Source: Christensenella sp. UBA4379 | GTDB lineage: Bacteria > Bacillota > Clostridia > Christensenellales > Aristaeellaceae | Length of the DNA stretch: 26,001 nt | Assembly: GCA_002391225.1 (NCBI GenBank) | Contig: DGRV01000046.1 | Span: 1 to 26,001, forward strand | Direction of reading: 5' to 3' | In this document: positions 1 through 7,002 of the stretch, piece by piece | How positions within the stretch are numbered: position 1 is the stretch's first letter | Layout of the letters: each line of letters opens with the position of its first letter | The notes under the pieces: generated by a model | Databases searched by the model: none | Seen by the model: the letters and a program-made list of their open reading frames with translations, nothing else | What the model was told of the DNA's origin: nothing | Made by a program: the position numbers and the translations under genes

Positions 1-203
1 TAATAAACAGAGAATGGTGCATAGGCGGAAAGGATTTCTTTACATGATGCAATAAAAGCGCTGTCATCTTCACCAACATATGCCGCAAGTGTAATATGTC
101 CATATAACTTTTTTACCGTCATGCCAAAACGCTCTGTTACTTGCTGCAGCGCCAAAAGGTGCTCCCTCGACTGCGTATCAATCTTGGTAATCGCACATAA
201 CAT
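1..203 (-). CDS. 2'-5' RNA ligase-like 2H phosphoesterase, C-terminus cut by window edge
   Basis: Only the first 67 residues are visible, because the frame runs off the left edge. The ATG at 203 is chosen because an AGAGAGG ribosome site lies about 11 bases upstream. The protein begins MLCAITKID and carries an H-I-T-L motif at residues 36-39. This is the first of the two HxT/S motifs that define the 2H phosphoesterase superfamily (2'-5' RNA ligase, cyclic phosphodiesterase). These enzymes act on 2',3'-cyclic or 2'-5' linked nucleotide ends; the bacterial physiological substrate is usually unknown. The second HxT motif would lie outside the window, so activity cannot be judged. The assignment rests on one motif and on overall resemblance of the N-terminus. 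Confidence 0.6.
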   Translation of the reverse strand, partial: MLCAITKIDTQSREHLLALQQVTERFGMTVKKLYGHITLAAYVGEDDSAFIASCKEILSAYAPFSVY

Positions 204-344
204 CACTGTATTTACCTCTCTGGTACTCAGTTGCCGATCGTTCATTCCATTCAATGCTGACTTGGCTTCGCCAGGACCCGATTTTCCGCGGTCCATACAA
301 ACTGGAATTTGGCAGCGAATTCTTGCACCATGAATTCTGCCCGT

Positions 345-956
345 TCAATATCGTTGTTTTACTTTGGCTATCAGAAAGACTTTTATGACCAGAAATGCAA
401 AACAAATGATACCGGCATATGGCTGCCTCGTTGCAATAAATACTGTGACCGAGAGTATTGACAGCACGACCCCTGTAACAAGCCTGTGCCTGTTCCAGAC
501 CGATTTGTTGAAATGAGCGATGATCGCTCCACAGATCCCATTCAGGATCGTGATGCTTATGATCACGACAAACACAGTCTTCAGCCACGGAGCAATCCGG
601 CTCAGCCCAAACAGGGATACCGTTTCGGGAGAGGCTGGGCCATTTCCAAACGCAGGTATGAACAGCAGTATGGCCAGAAGGATGTCCAGCGCATTACATA
701 TGAGCGAAATGTATTTGCTGGCGAACTCCTTCTTGTCGTTTTCTGCCACGGTGATCATCTCGTCCGAACAGATCAGATCGTCAATCGTTACGGAGAAGAA
801 CCGGGATATCTCTTTGAGCGAGTCGATACTCGGATACCCCCTGCCGGATTCCCACTTCGAAACAGCCGTTCTCGAAACAAACAGGGACTCAGCAAGCTCC
901 TCCTGCGTCATCGACCTGCTTTTTCGTAATTCCTGCAGCTTTTCACTGAACTCCAT
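345..956 (-). CDS. XRE-family HTH regulator with C-terminal membrane domain
   Basis: This 203-residue protein starts with a clear Cro/CI-type helix-turn-helix (residues about 5-62, including MTQEELAESLFVSRTAVSKWE). A short linker and about four hydrophobic segments follow (roughly 83-104, 118-146, 157-177 and 180-200). A DNA-binding domain tethered to the membrane suggests that it senses an envelope condition and acts on nearby promoters; the ligand is unknown. It starts 16 bases after the stop of the PAP2 gene, so the two are probably one transcript with the regulator second. The ribosome site is weak (GGCGGGGGC). The fold assignment is secure, but the regulon is unknown. The 141 bases between this gene and the next one downstream hold no gene I can support. 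Confidence 0.85.
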   Translation of the reverse strand: MEFSEKLQELRKSRSMTQEELAESLFVSRTAVSKWESGRGYPSIDSLKEISRFFSVTIDDLICSDEMITVAENDKKEFASKYISLICNALDILLAILLFIPAFGNGPASPETVSLFGLSRIAPWLKTVFVVIISITILNGICGAIIAHFNKSVWNRHRLVTGVVLSILSVTVFIATRQPYAGIICFAFLVIKVFLIAKVKQRY

Positions 957-971
957 TTGATGCCCCCGCCT

Positions 972-1637
972 TCAGATGTGTTTTCCTTTGACTGGTGTAT
1001 CTGCCATGAACCGATAAATCATAAACAGACCGGAACTTAAGAAAACGGAGCCTATGATATCAGTTATCCAATGAACACCCGCGATCAATCTTCCGATCAC
1101 CATGAACGCGGTGAATACAATTACAAATACTGCTACCGCTTTCCGTGCCACTGGATTTGCAATTCTTCGATCCGACTGATACTTCAATGTCGGCATCACC
1201 GTCAGGACCAGAAGCGTCGTTGAAGATGGATAGGACGCTTCCAGATTTCCATCTATCAGGATCGGCCTGTAATTGATCGGAACCATCTCGAACAGCAGGT
1301 AGCCCAGAATGACCACCACGTAATAGGCGCCCAGCAGCAGGATATCGAAATCGACTTTCAACAGGCTTCTACGTTTTACCAACTGGGCAAGTCCCAGCGT
1401 TCCAAAGCACATGCATATGATGATCGGGACAAGACCAAGCCAATCTGTGATCGTATAGACCAACAAATGTACACCGATCAGTCGGTGAAACCATACATTG
1501 ACCGTCGCAAATCCGATTTCCGTTCCATTTGGGCCTGCATTCTGTATGTCGATATGCCGGATCAATACAGTCCATAGTGCAAAGGCCGCCAGCAGCACGA
1601 TTCCTGCCAACAGTTCTTTTTTTCTGATCTCTTTCAT
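972..1637 (-). CDS. PAP2-family membrane phosphatase
   Basis: This 221-residue integral membrane protein has about six hydrophobic helices. The PAP2 signature appears in order: YRP near residues 123-125, YPSST at 136-140, and GRLIAGVHWITD at 182-193, which supplies the catalytic His189 and Asp193. Family members dephosphorylate lipid phosphates such as phosphatidic acid or undecaprenyl diphosphate at the outer membrane face. The second motif reads P-S-S-T rather than the usual P-S-G-H, so the histidine normally found there is absent. The ATG at 1637 is preferred over a TTG at 1643 because AAAGGA lies 10 bases upstream of the ATG but too close to the TTG. The gene is probably co-transcribed with the XRE regulator. 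Confidence 0.85.
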   Translation of the reverse strand: MKEIRKKELLAGIVLLAAFALWTVLIRHIDIQNAGPNGTEIGFATVNVWFHRLIGVHLLVYTITDWLGLVPIIICMCFGTLGLAQLVKRRSLLKVDFDILLLGAYYVVVILGYLLFEMVPINYRPILIDGNLEASYPSSTTLLVLTVMPTLKYQSDRRIANPVARKAVAVFVIVFTAFMVIGRLIAGVHWITDIIGSVFLSSGLFMIYRFMADTPVKGKHI

Positions 1638-1837
1638 TTTCAATCCATCCTTTCTGTGACGCTTGGTCAGACAGAGTGTAATGGACGGTCATGAAAAATG
1701 AAAGAATTGCTCCGTCACATCTGCGATACGAATCGTGTCATTGTTTTACCAGGGCTTTTTCCCGGCAGCAAGGGCTGTCCAGCCCTGCCTGTCATATCAT
1801 GATATTCTATCTCTTCGACCTATTCCGGTTTTCCGGC

Positions 1838-2299
1838 TCATCGTTTTCGGATCGGGAAAAACATATAATCCTTCCCGGTTTTGGGGCAGGAATAATCGTA
1901 CACGGCGCCTGCAAGCGGAATGCCGTTCTCTTTCATATATTGCCACATGTCAGAAAACGTATTGTTTCCCTCGCATTCGACGACCAGATAGTCGTATGCA
2001 GGAAGCACCCATTTGACCCATCCTTCCGGAGCTTCCGCGTCATCCCTGCACTCCGCACCCGCCAGATAAAGCCCGCGGCTGAAATCATCCCACGGCTGAA
2101 AGGAACGGGAAAAGTCTGTCATGGCTCCCCATATGCCGACGAGATTCCCGGATTCGTCTCTTTTGGCCAGATCAGCGATTTCATCAAAATGGGAATTGGC
2201 ATCCTGCCAGAGCCGCTGGATGAAGCCGTCCCCATCCCGGGTCGATCCTTCTTTTCCGATCACCACAAACGAATCTTTGGACGCTTTTTCAATCTTCAT
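1838..2299 (-). CDS. GyrI-like small-molecule-binding domain protein
   Basis: This 153-residue soluble protein has no DNA-binding domain. Its sequence matches the GyrI/AraC effector-binding fold: an N-terminal FVVIGKEG strand, a central WGAM segment, a Gly-rich middle (GLYLAGAEC), the typical WVKWVLPAYDYLVVEC stretch, and a C-terminal IPLAGAVYDYSCPKTGKDYMFFPIRKR tail. Family members bind hydrophobic drugs or other small molecules, and some inhibit gyrase or act as hydrolases. The start has a GGGAGG ribosome site. The neighbouring AraC regulator at 3213-4049 carries a related domain fused to a helix-turn-helix. The function of the stand-alone version here is unknown. Confidence 0.75.
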   Translation of the reverse strand: MKIEKASKDSFVVIGKEGSTRDGDGFIQRLWQDANSHFDEIADLAKRDESGNLVGIWGAMTDFSRSFQPWDDFSRGLYLAGAECRDDAEAPEGWVKWVLPAYDYLVVECEGNNTFSDMWQYMKENGIPLAGAVYDYSCPKTGKDYMFFPIRKR

Positions 2300-2595
2300 T
2301 GCTTTCCTGCCTCCCTTCTGTGAAACATTATTGTATCAACGTCTGTGATCCTCATTATGCCATAAAATCATCGGCCGGTCAATTTGCTTTACATATTTCC
2401 GGCGGCGGAGCCCCGGGCAAAATCATTTCGGGCTGAAAGGCATACAAAACGGCCGGGAGGGAAGTCCTCTCAGCCGTTGTTTGTCGTCAGAAACCCTGTA
2501 CCTTGCAAGGCCTGTCAGTTCAATCCCATCTCGGCGCGCTGGGCCGCTTTGATGTCCATCCCTCATTCACTTTAGTTGGCGATTGACTGCCTGTT
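2300..2595. other. intergenic stretch with a hairpin; no gene supported
   Basis: About 300 bases separate the GyrI-like gene from the acetyltransferase. A plus-strand frame of 63 codons exists but has no ribosome site and no recognisable content. A 14-codon minus-strand frame (MDIKAAQRAEMGLN) ends just before the hairpin listed at 2448-2478 and may be the tail of a lost gene. Confidence 0.5.
2448..2478 (-). terminator. probable terminator downstream of the GNAT gene
   Basis: An imperfect inverted repeat of about 13 bases per arm (AACGGCCGGGAGG paired with CCTCTCAGCCGTT) has a 5-base loop. On the minus strand the stem is followed by TTGTATG, so the U-tract is poor. It lies about 120 bases past the acetyltransferase stop. 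Confidence 0.45.
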
Positions 2596-3108
2596 TCATG
2601 GGGATTCATCCAGCTGATAGAAATAGGAGATCATATCGTACTCCCGGCTGCCCCATCTGTGGGCGCCGGTTTTATACGCTGTCCCGCCCATTTTCTCGTA
2701 GAATTTCCGGGCTTCCGCATTTTCCCTGAGGCACCAGACGATCATTCTTTTCCTGCCCGCGGCCCTGAAAAGATCCACGGAATCCTTGAAAAGAGCCTTT
2801 CCAATACCGCCTTTTCTTTTGCTGTACCGGATATAGATGGCGATGATTTCACAGTCCGAATCTTCGTCATCGGTCATCTCGTTCCAGGTGAACCCCAGGA
2901 TTTCCTTTTCAACGGCGGCCACCCTGTAGATCTGGTATCGCTGTGATTCGCGCTGGTATCGCTCCTCCACGCTCATGGAATCCAGGTAATCACTGTCGAT
3001 GATCCCCCGGTAGGCCATTTTCCAGTCTTCCACAAGAATGTCCGCGATCTGCCAGGCATCCTCTTCTGTTGCCTGCCTGATGATCATTTTTCCTTGACCA
3101 GCATTCAT
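2596..3108 (-). CDS. GNAT-family N-acetyltransferase
   Basis: This 170-residue protein shows the GNAT fold: N-terminal IIRQATEEDAWQIADI, the acetyl-CoA pyrophosphate loop RKGGIGKALF (motif A) near residues 98-107, and the C-terminal ENAEARKFYEKMGG helix-strand typical of the family. It would transfer acetyl from acetyl-CoA to an amine; the substrate is not predictable from sequence. The ATG at 3108 has AGGAGG seven bases upstream; an in-frame ATG at residue 8 is less well placed. It lies alone between an AraC regulator and the hairpin at 2448-2478, probably monocistronic. Confidence 0.88.
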   Translation of the reverse strand: MNAGQGKMIIRQATEEDAWQIADILVEDWKMAYRGIIDSDYLDSMSVEERYQRESQRYQIYRVAAVEKEILGFTWNEMTDDEDSDCEIIAIYIRYSKRKGGIGKALFKDSVDLFRAAGRKRMIVWCLRENAEARKFYEKMGGTAYKTGAHRWGSREYDMISYFYQLDESP

Positions 3109-3212
3109 GATCGTTCCTCCTAAGCTGGAATTGATCTATCTGCCCCATTCAGGCAAAGAAACCGGCGCGTCTGCGGATGATCATTCTTCGGCATGATTCT
3201 TTTCCTTCCGCA

Positions 3213-4049
3213 TCACTTTTTCCTGACAGGTATACAGATTTCACTGACATAATCCGAGGAAGAAGCATCACCCGGCAGGTAGTTTTCAATATCATAATCA
3301 GGAATCAGTTCATAATCGGAAACCGGCAGCCACTCCTTGTAAATCCGTTCCCACATGGCCTGAATCGCCGTGGATGTCGGCCCGACACACTTGAAAACCG
3401 CCCAGGTGTATTCCGGAATATGAATGATCTCGAATCCTTCCGGAACGCCTTCCACATCGGATGCCTTGCAGCCGATGCCGTAACGGAACGTATCGCCGCC
3501 GGCTTTCTGCTGGGCACACAGTCCGAGATACCCAGGAATTTTCCGGTATTCCGCATTCGCATAATACGCATCCCAGAACTTCGGAATCTCGGCTTCGCTT
3601 GTTTCGGCATGAAAGTCCTCTGCATGCATGAGAAGATCCATCGCTTCCCATTTTTCAATTTTGTACTCCATGATACAGTCTCCTTCAATGGTGATTCGGA
3701 CAGTAAACCGGTTCATAAACTGAATGGAACTGCCCTTTTTCACCTGCATCGGTGAAACGCCGTGGAACCGTGTAAAGGCTTTGGCAAAGCTTTCCGGAGA
3801 TTCATAGCAGTACCTCATCGCAACATCGATGACTTTTACATCACCGCCGATCAGATCCGCCCCGGCCTGTGAAAGACGCCTTTTCCGTAAATATTCCGCT
3901 GGAGACATTTCTGTCAGCAGGGAAAACGCCCTCTGGAAATGAAAAGCGGAAAGGTGTACGTGCTTCGAGATATCCGCCAGCGTGATCTCATCCGTCAGAT
4001 GATTCTCCATATACGCAATGGCATTGTTGATTGTCCTGATCCAGTCCAT
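3213..4049 (-). CDS. AraC-family regulator with GyrI-like effector domain
   Basis: This 278-residue protein has the AraC double helix-turn-helix at its N-terminus (residues about 5-105, with ITLADISKHVHLSAFHFQRAF and the second helix VIDVAMRYCYESPESFAKAF). A GyrI/AraC-type effector-binding domain follows at about 125-278, ending EICIPVRKK. This is the Rob/BmrR-like arrangement, in which a small hydrophobic compound binds the C-terminal domain and alters transcription, often of drug-defence genes. The ribosome site is GGAGGGAG. No efflux pump is adjacent, so the target is unknown. Its upstream gap to the CPBP gene is about 117 bases and should hold its promoter. Confidence 0.88.
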   Translation of the reverse strand: MDWIRTINNAIAYMENHLTDEITLADISKHVHLSAFHFQRAFSLLTEMSPAEYLRKRRLSQAGADLIGGDVKVIDVAMRYCYESPESFAKAFTRFHGVSPMQVKKGSSIQFMNRFTVRITIEGDCIMEYKIEKWEAMDLLMHAEDFHAETSEAEIPKFWDAYYANAEYRKIPGYLGLCAQQKAGGDTFRYGIGCKASDVEGVPEGFEIIHIPEYTWAVFKCVGPTSTAIQAMWERIYKEWLPVSDYELIPDYDIENYLPGDASSSDYVSEICIPVRKK

Positions 4050-4166
4050 CCGGTCTCCCTCCTTTCATCATGAATGATAAGGCTGTTCACCGGGAGAATC
4101 CTGTCTTTGATTGCTTTGTTTTGTCCGGTCATGATACGTCCATGCGCCTCATTATTTGCGCCCTGA

Positions 4167-4934
4167 TTATACCGCCAGGATCCAGATGATTTTCCATACG
4201 ATATGGGCCCCGGCGTGCGCCGCCATGGCATACTGGATGCCGTACCTGCGGTAAAGAAATCCAAAGGCCAGGCCGGCGGCGCCGTTCAGGAGGAAGCAGC
4301 GAAACAGGACCATCGGCGTGATCTCGCCGAACATCTGCATGGTAGACGGCAGATGACCCGCCGCAAAGAGAAGCGCCGCGATGATATTTCCCGCCATGAT
4401 GACGCCCGCGGGGGGATTTGCTTCTCCGCGGAAGAAGAGCTTCCAGAAAACAAAGGCGAGCAGCGACATCATGAACAGCCGCAGCAGGACCTCTTCGATC
4501 ACGCCCCCGTAGAGCACCGACGCCATCCAGTACGCAAAGGACGGCTTTCCCTGATACAGGGCCGCCACCTGGGGGATATGGTGCCTGAAATAAAAGAAAT
4601 CCGTGCAGAGCAGGAGGCCGGTCCCCAGCGCCGTCCCGAGGGCCATCAGGGTGGGTTTCTTTTGAATGTGAAACGGTTTCATCAGGCCGATTTTTTCCGA
4701 CAGAAGATAGCCGAAAAAGCCGCACAGGACGGCATAGACCACCGTCTGCAAAACGGTGCTCAGATAAAAGAGGCTCAGATTTTCGCCGAGTTGGGCCTGG
4801 ACCTGTTGCTTCAGATCCTCCGCCAGCTCCTCCCAGCCGTAGACCCCGGAAAAATATCCGCCGACGACGGCGACGGGAAGGAGCGCCAGGACAAACAAAA
4901 GAGGCTTTCTGTATTTTTTCAGCAGCGCCTTCAT
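4167..4934 (-). CDS. CPBP-family intramembrane protease
   Basis: This 255-residue polytopic membrane protein has about seven hydrophobic segments. The CPBP (Abi/CAAX protease-like) motifs are present: Glu147-Glu148 followed by Arg152 (EEVLLR), FAAGH with His194, and a C-terminal HAGAH at 240-244. Family members cleave or bind peptides within the membrane, for example in bacteriocin self-immunity or CAAX processing; the substrate here is unknown. Its ATG overlaps the stop of the upstream MerR gene by four bases (ATGA), which implies translational coupling and a shared job. A longer frame in another register at 4129-4944 is a shadow. Confidence 0.88.
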   Translation of the reverse strand: MKALLKKYRKPLLFVLALLPVAVVGGYFSGVYGWEELAEDLKQQVQAQLGENLSLFYLSTVLQTVVYAVLCGFFGYLLSEKIGLMKPFHIQKKPTLMALGTALGTGLLLCTDFFYFRHHIPQVAALYQGKPSFAYWMASVLYGGVIEEVLLRLFMMSLLAFVFWKLFFRGEANPPAGVIMAGNIIAALLFAAGHLPSTMQMFGEITPMVLFRCFLLNGAAGLAFGFLYRRYGIQYAMAAHAGAHIVWKIIWILAV

Positions 4935-5656
4935 TTCTCCTCACCTCCCCAGATCTCCACGCAGAAACCTTTGCGGCCGCAGGCGGGGCAGGTGAGCTTT
5001 CGGGCGGTCGGCGTATGGTTCGCCCAGAAGGCTTCCTTCAAAGTGGGCTTAAACACCTCGTGACATTCCGGGCAGATGTACTTGACATGGCGAAAGTAGT
5101 ACCGGCTGACCCAGATCCCCCAGGAAACCGCCACCACCACCCAAAGGACGAAGGGCCACCAGACCCCTTTGACAATCCAGAAAATGATGGAGAACCATTG
5201 CAGGGCCGTGACCGGGATGCCGGTCAGGATCATCATCCAGCGCATCTTTTTCAGTTTTTCCTTGCCTTCCATAATGACAGCTATGTCGCCGATGCTTTCC
5301 AGAGAGAAGGCCGCCCGGCCTTTCAGCCCGTTTCTGAGCTCCCGGAGCTTTTCCAGCTTTTTCTCCTTGTCGGCGATCTCCTCTGAAAGGGCTTTCTCCT
5401 GCTGCTCGATCAGCAGCAGGATCACCTTCTCGGGATGGTCTTCCTGCAAGATCTGCGCAATCGCGTCGAGGGGAAGATCCATCTCCCTTAAAAAGCAGAT
5501 GACCTTCAGCTGTTTCAGATCCTCCTCCGAGTAAAGCCGTCTTCCTCCCTCCGACAGCTCGGTGGGGGTCAGAATCCCTCTGGTATCATAATACTGCACC
5601 GTCCGGACCGTGACGCCGCAGAGCCTGGCAAGCTCTCCCGTGGTGTATTTTGACAT
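4931..5656 (-). CDS. MerR-family regulator with membrane segment and C-terminal zinc ribbon
   Basis: This protein has about 241 residues. Residues 1-70 form a MerR winged helix-turn-helix (TTGELARLCGVTVRTVQYYDTRGIL). A coiled coil (about 85-112) follows, then two hydrophobic segments (about 140-180), then a zinc ribbon with two Cys pairs (CPECH and CPACG) near the end. Ordinary MerR proteins lack the membrane segment and ribbon. The GTG at 5665 is rejected for the ATG at 5656, which has AAGGAGG eight bases upstream. It forms a coupled pair with the CPBP protease gene. The promoter architecture at 5681-5711 suggests that it controls its own operon. The inducer is unknown. Confidence 0.88.
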   Translation of the reverse strand: MSKYTTGELARLCGVTVRTVQYYDTRGILTPTELSEGGRRLYSEEDLKQLKVICFLREMDLPLDAIAQILQEDHPEKVILLLIEQQEKALSEEIADKEKKLEKLRELRNGLKGRAAFSLESIGDIAVIMEGKEKLKKMRWMMILTGIPVTALQWFSIIFWIVKGVWWPFVLWVVVAVSWGIWVSRYYFRHVKYICPECHEVFKPTLKEAFWANHTPTARKLTCPACGRKGFCVEIWGGEEK

Positions 5657-5680
5657 AGCTTTCACCTCCTTTCGCCGCGC

Positions 5681-5711
5681 ATATTAGCACATGACGCAGC
5701 GTCATGAGCAA
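5681..5711 (-). promoter_or_regulatory. MerR-type promoter with 19-bp spacer and palindromic operator
   Basis: On the minus strand, TTGCTC (5706-5711) and TAATAT (5681-5686) are separated by exactly 19 bases, the long spacer typical of MerR-controlled promoters. A palindrome, CATGACGCAGCGTCATG (5690-5706), perfect except for its central base, fills the spacer. The -10 box lies about 25 bases upstream of the MerR start codon. This fits autoregulation by DNA distortion, as known for the family. Confidence 0.7.
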
Positions 5712-5862
5712 TACCTGACGCAGGGAAACAATCAAAAAAATTTTAAAAAACCGATGCGCTGGGCGGATTTTGCCCGTTTCCCTTCTCTCCATGTCATTGT
5801 AACACAACCGCGCGGGGAGGGAAAGAAGACCCCGGGCCTTCCCCCTCCGGTTTTCTGTAAAT

Positions 5863-5879
5863 ATGAAATTGATTTTCAT
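5863..5879. promoter_or_regulatory. candidate Fur/Zur box 1
   Basis: The inverted repeat ATGAAA-TTGAT-TTTCAT is AT-rich and resembles the TGAAAATnATTTTCA class of Fur-family operators. It lies about 65 bases before the Fur-like gene. The assignment comes from shape and position only. Confidence 0.45.
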
Positions 5880-5915
5880 TTTCAGATCGACAAAGCGGGC
5901 ATCCTGGGTCAGAAT

Positions 5916-5930
5916 TGAGAACGGTTCTCA
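5916..5930. promoter_or_regulatory. candidate Fur/Zur box 2
   Basis: The inverted repeat TGAGAAC-G-GTTCTCA has perfect arms and lies 14 bases upstream of the proposed Fur-family start. A Fur-family protein binding here would repress its own gene. The site has the 7-1-7 form common among Fur, Zur and PerR boxes. Confidence 0.55.
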
Positions 5931-5944
5931 TTTGCGGAACGGAG

Positions 5945-6366
5945 ATGCGGGAATTGCCGGGGAAAACGGGCTACCGGACGCGGGCCCAGGAAGAGCTCCT
6001 GGCCTATCTGCAGGCGACGCCGGGCGTGTATCACACGGCGGCGGAGCTGAAGGAATACTTTGAGGCACACGGGACCCCATCGGCACGGCGACCATCTACC
6101 GCCAGCTGGAGCGGTTCGTGGACGAAGGGCGGATTCAAAAATACCTGATCGGCCCCGGGGAAAGCGCCTGCTACGCCTTCGTGAACGCTTCCCCCGCCTG
6201 CGCTTCCCACTTTCACTGCAAATGCGAGCAGTGCGGACGGCTGATCCATCTTGACTGCGAGGAGCTGCGGGAAATTCAGGCCCACCTGCTGGACCATCAC
6301 GGCTTTCAATGGAACACCGGGAAAACCGTTTTTTACGGCCTGTGCGATCAATGCCGGAAGGGCTGA
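5945..6366 (+). pseudogene. Fur-family metalloregulator with a single-base frameshift
   Basis: Two overlapping frames together spell a complete Fur-family protein of about 140 residues. The first frame gives the N-terminal winged helix (YRTRAQEELLAYLQ...HTAAELKEYFEAHGTP). The second continues with IGTATIYRQLERFVDEGRIQKY and the C-terminal metal domain with HFHCKCEQCG and CDQC zinc-ligand pairs. The break falls at a run of four C at 6075-6078; one extra C would restore the frame exactly. Without it, translation stops near 6148 and loses the metal sites. Two Fur-like operators lie just upstream. The Cys pairs and the downstream gene suggest a Zur-type zinc regulator. It is either a true pseudogene or a homopolymer base-calling error. 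The start at 5945 is uncertain. Confidence 0.75.
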
Positions 6367-6391
6367 CCGATTGATCAAAAGAGGAAAGCAC

Positions 6392-6748
6392 ATGAATCCA
6401 TCCAAGAAAACAGCCGCCTTGCTGCTGTGCGTGTTTTTTGCCCTGGCCGTGCTTTTTTCCTCTGCCCTGATCATCCATGAGGCGGGCCACGACTGCGCCG
6501 GGGAGGACTGCCCCATCTGCCGCGCTGTCGTCTACCACGCCTGCGTCATCCCCGACGCCACCGCCTGCTGCGCCCAGGGCATCGAATTCACCCTGGCCGG
6601 CGACCACCGCTGGCCCGACGATTACCCGGAGCCCGGCACCGACATCATCATCACCGGAAAGCTCGAAACCTACATGGAGGACGGCATGCGCTACCTGAAC
6701 CTGGCGGATTCGGAGATGGTGCTCCAGCAGCCCCCCGCCGCCTCCTGA
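6392..6748 (+). CDS. small membrane-anchored protein, apparent fusion of two zinc-locus proteins
   Basis: This 118-residue protein has an N-terminal hydrophobic segment (about residues 7-27), then HDCAGEDCPIC (33-43), then CVIPDATACCAQGIEF (51-66), then a beta-rich tail (TDIIITGKLETYMEDGMRYLNLADSEM). From memory, the HDC-GEDC-IC piece belongs to short membrane proteins encoded just after fur/zur genes in Clostridia. The DATACCAQGIEF piece belongs to a separate lipoprotein encoded at the end of zinc ABC-transporter operons. Having both in one short frame suggests that a deletion removed the genes between them. The start has AGAGGAAAG upstream and lies 26 bases after the Fur frame. The exact function is unknown, and the fusion reading is inference. 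Confidence 0.6.
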   Translation: MNPSKKTAALLLCVFFALAVLFSSALIIHEAGHDCAGEDCPICRAVVYHACVIPDATACCAQGIEFTLAGDHRWPDDYPEPGTDIIITGKLETYMEDGMRYLNLADSEMVLQQPPAAS

Positions 6749-6853
6749 TCCTCCGCGCCCTGTACCTTCATGATCAACGCTCTTATTTCGCGCTTTATCT
6801 CGATGGGATCAGGCACTTTTTTGCCGTTGAAGCAGCCCGCCGCAGGGGGGAAA

Positions 6854-6971
6854 CTTAAAAAATATGCAAAACCTGCGTTTTCCATACTTCAAAAATATGC
6901 AAATTTATCAATTTCAATACCTTAAAAATATGCAAAATTCTCTTGACTGATGGTTCAATTTTATGCATAAT
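6854..6971. repeat. upstream 33-bp phased repeat array (four units)
   Basis: The core CTTAAAAATATGCAAA recurs, with its TATGC element at 6863, 6896, 6929 and 6962, each exactly 33 bases apart. The first three units share about 14 of 16 core bases; the fourth keeps TATGC inside TTATGCATAA. Sequence between cores is not conserved. The last unit overlaps the -10 box of the AAA ATPase promoter. A spacing of 33 bases is close to three helical turns, so bound proteins would line up on one face of the DNA. Confidence 0.85.
6943..6971 (+). promoter_or_regulatory. promoter of the AAA ATPase/DUF4143 gene
   Basis: TTGACT (6943-6948) and CATAAT (6966-6971) are separated by 17 bases. The start codon follows 31 bases after the -10 box. 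The fourth unit of the upstream repeat array overlaps the -10 region and the third lies just upstream of the -35, so a repeat-binding protein would control this promoter. Confidence 0.65.
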
Positions 6972-7002
6972 GGGATGGAACGGGCAGGAGGAGGCGCTGA
7001 TC

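Noticed and set aside
204..344. minus-strand frame reading RAEFMVQEFAAKFQFVW and ending before the RNA ligase-like gene
   Set aside because: It is short, lacks a ribosome site and has no recognisable family; at most a gene scrap.
1768..1788. hairpin GGGCTG/CAGCCC between the PAP2 and GyrI-like genes
   Set aside because: The stem is short and neither strand has a T-run after it, so it is not called a terminator.
6691..6885. 64-codon minus-strand frame containing KKVPDPIEIKREIRALIMK
   Set aside because: It looks somewhat protein-like and might be a remnant, but it overlaps the zinc-locus gene, starts in the repeat array and has no ribosome site.
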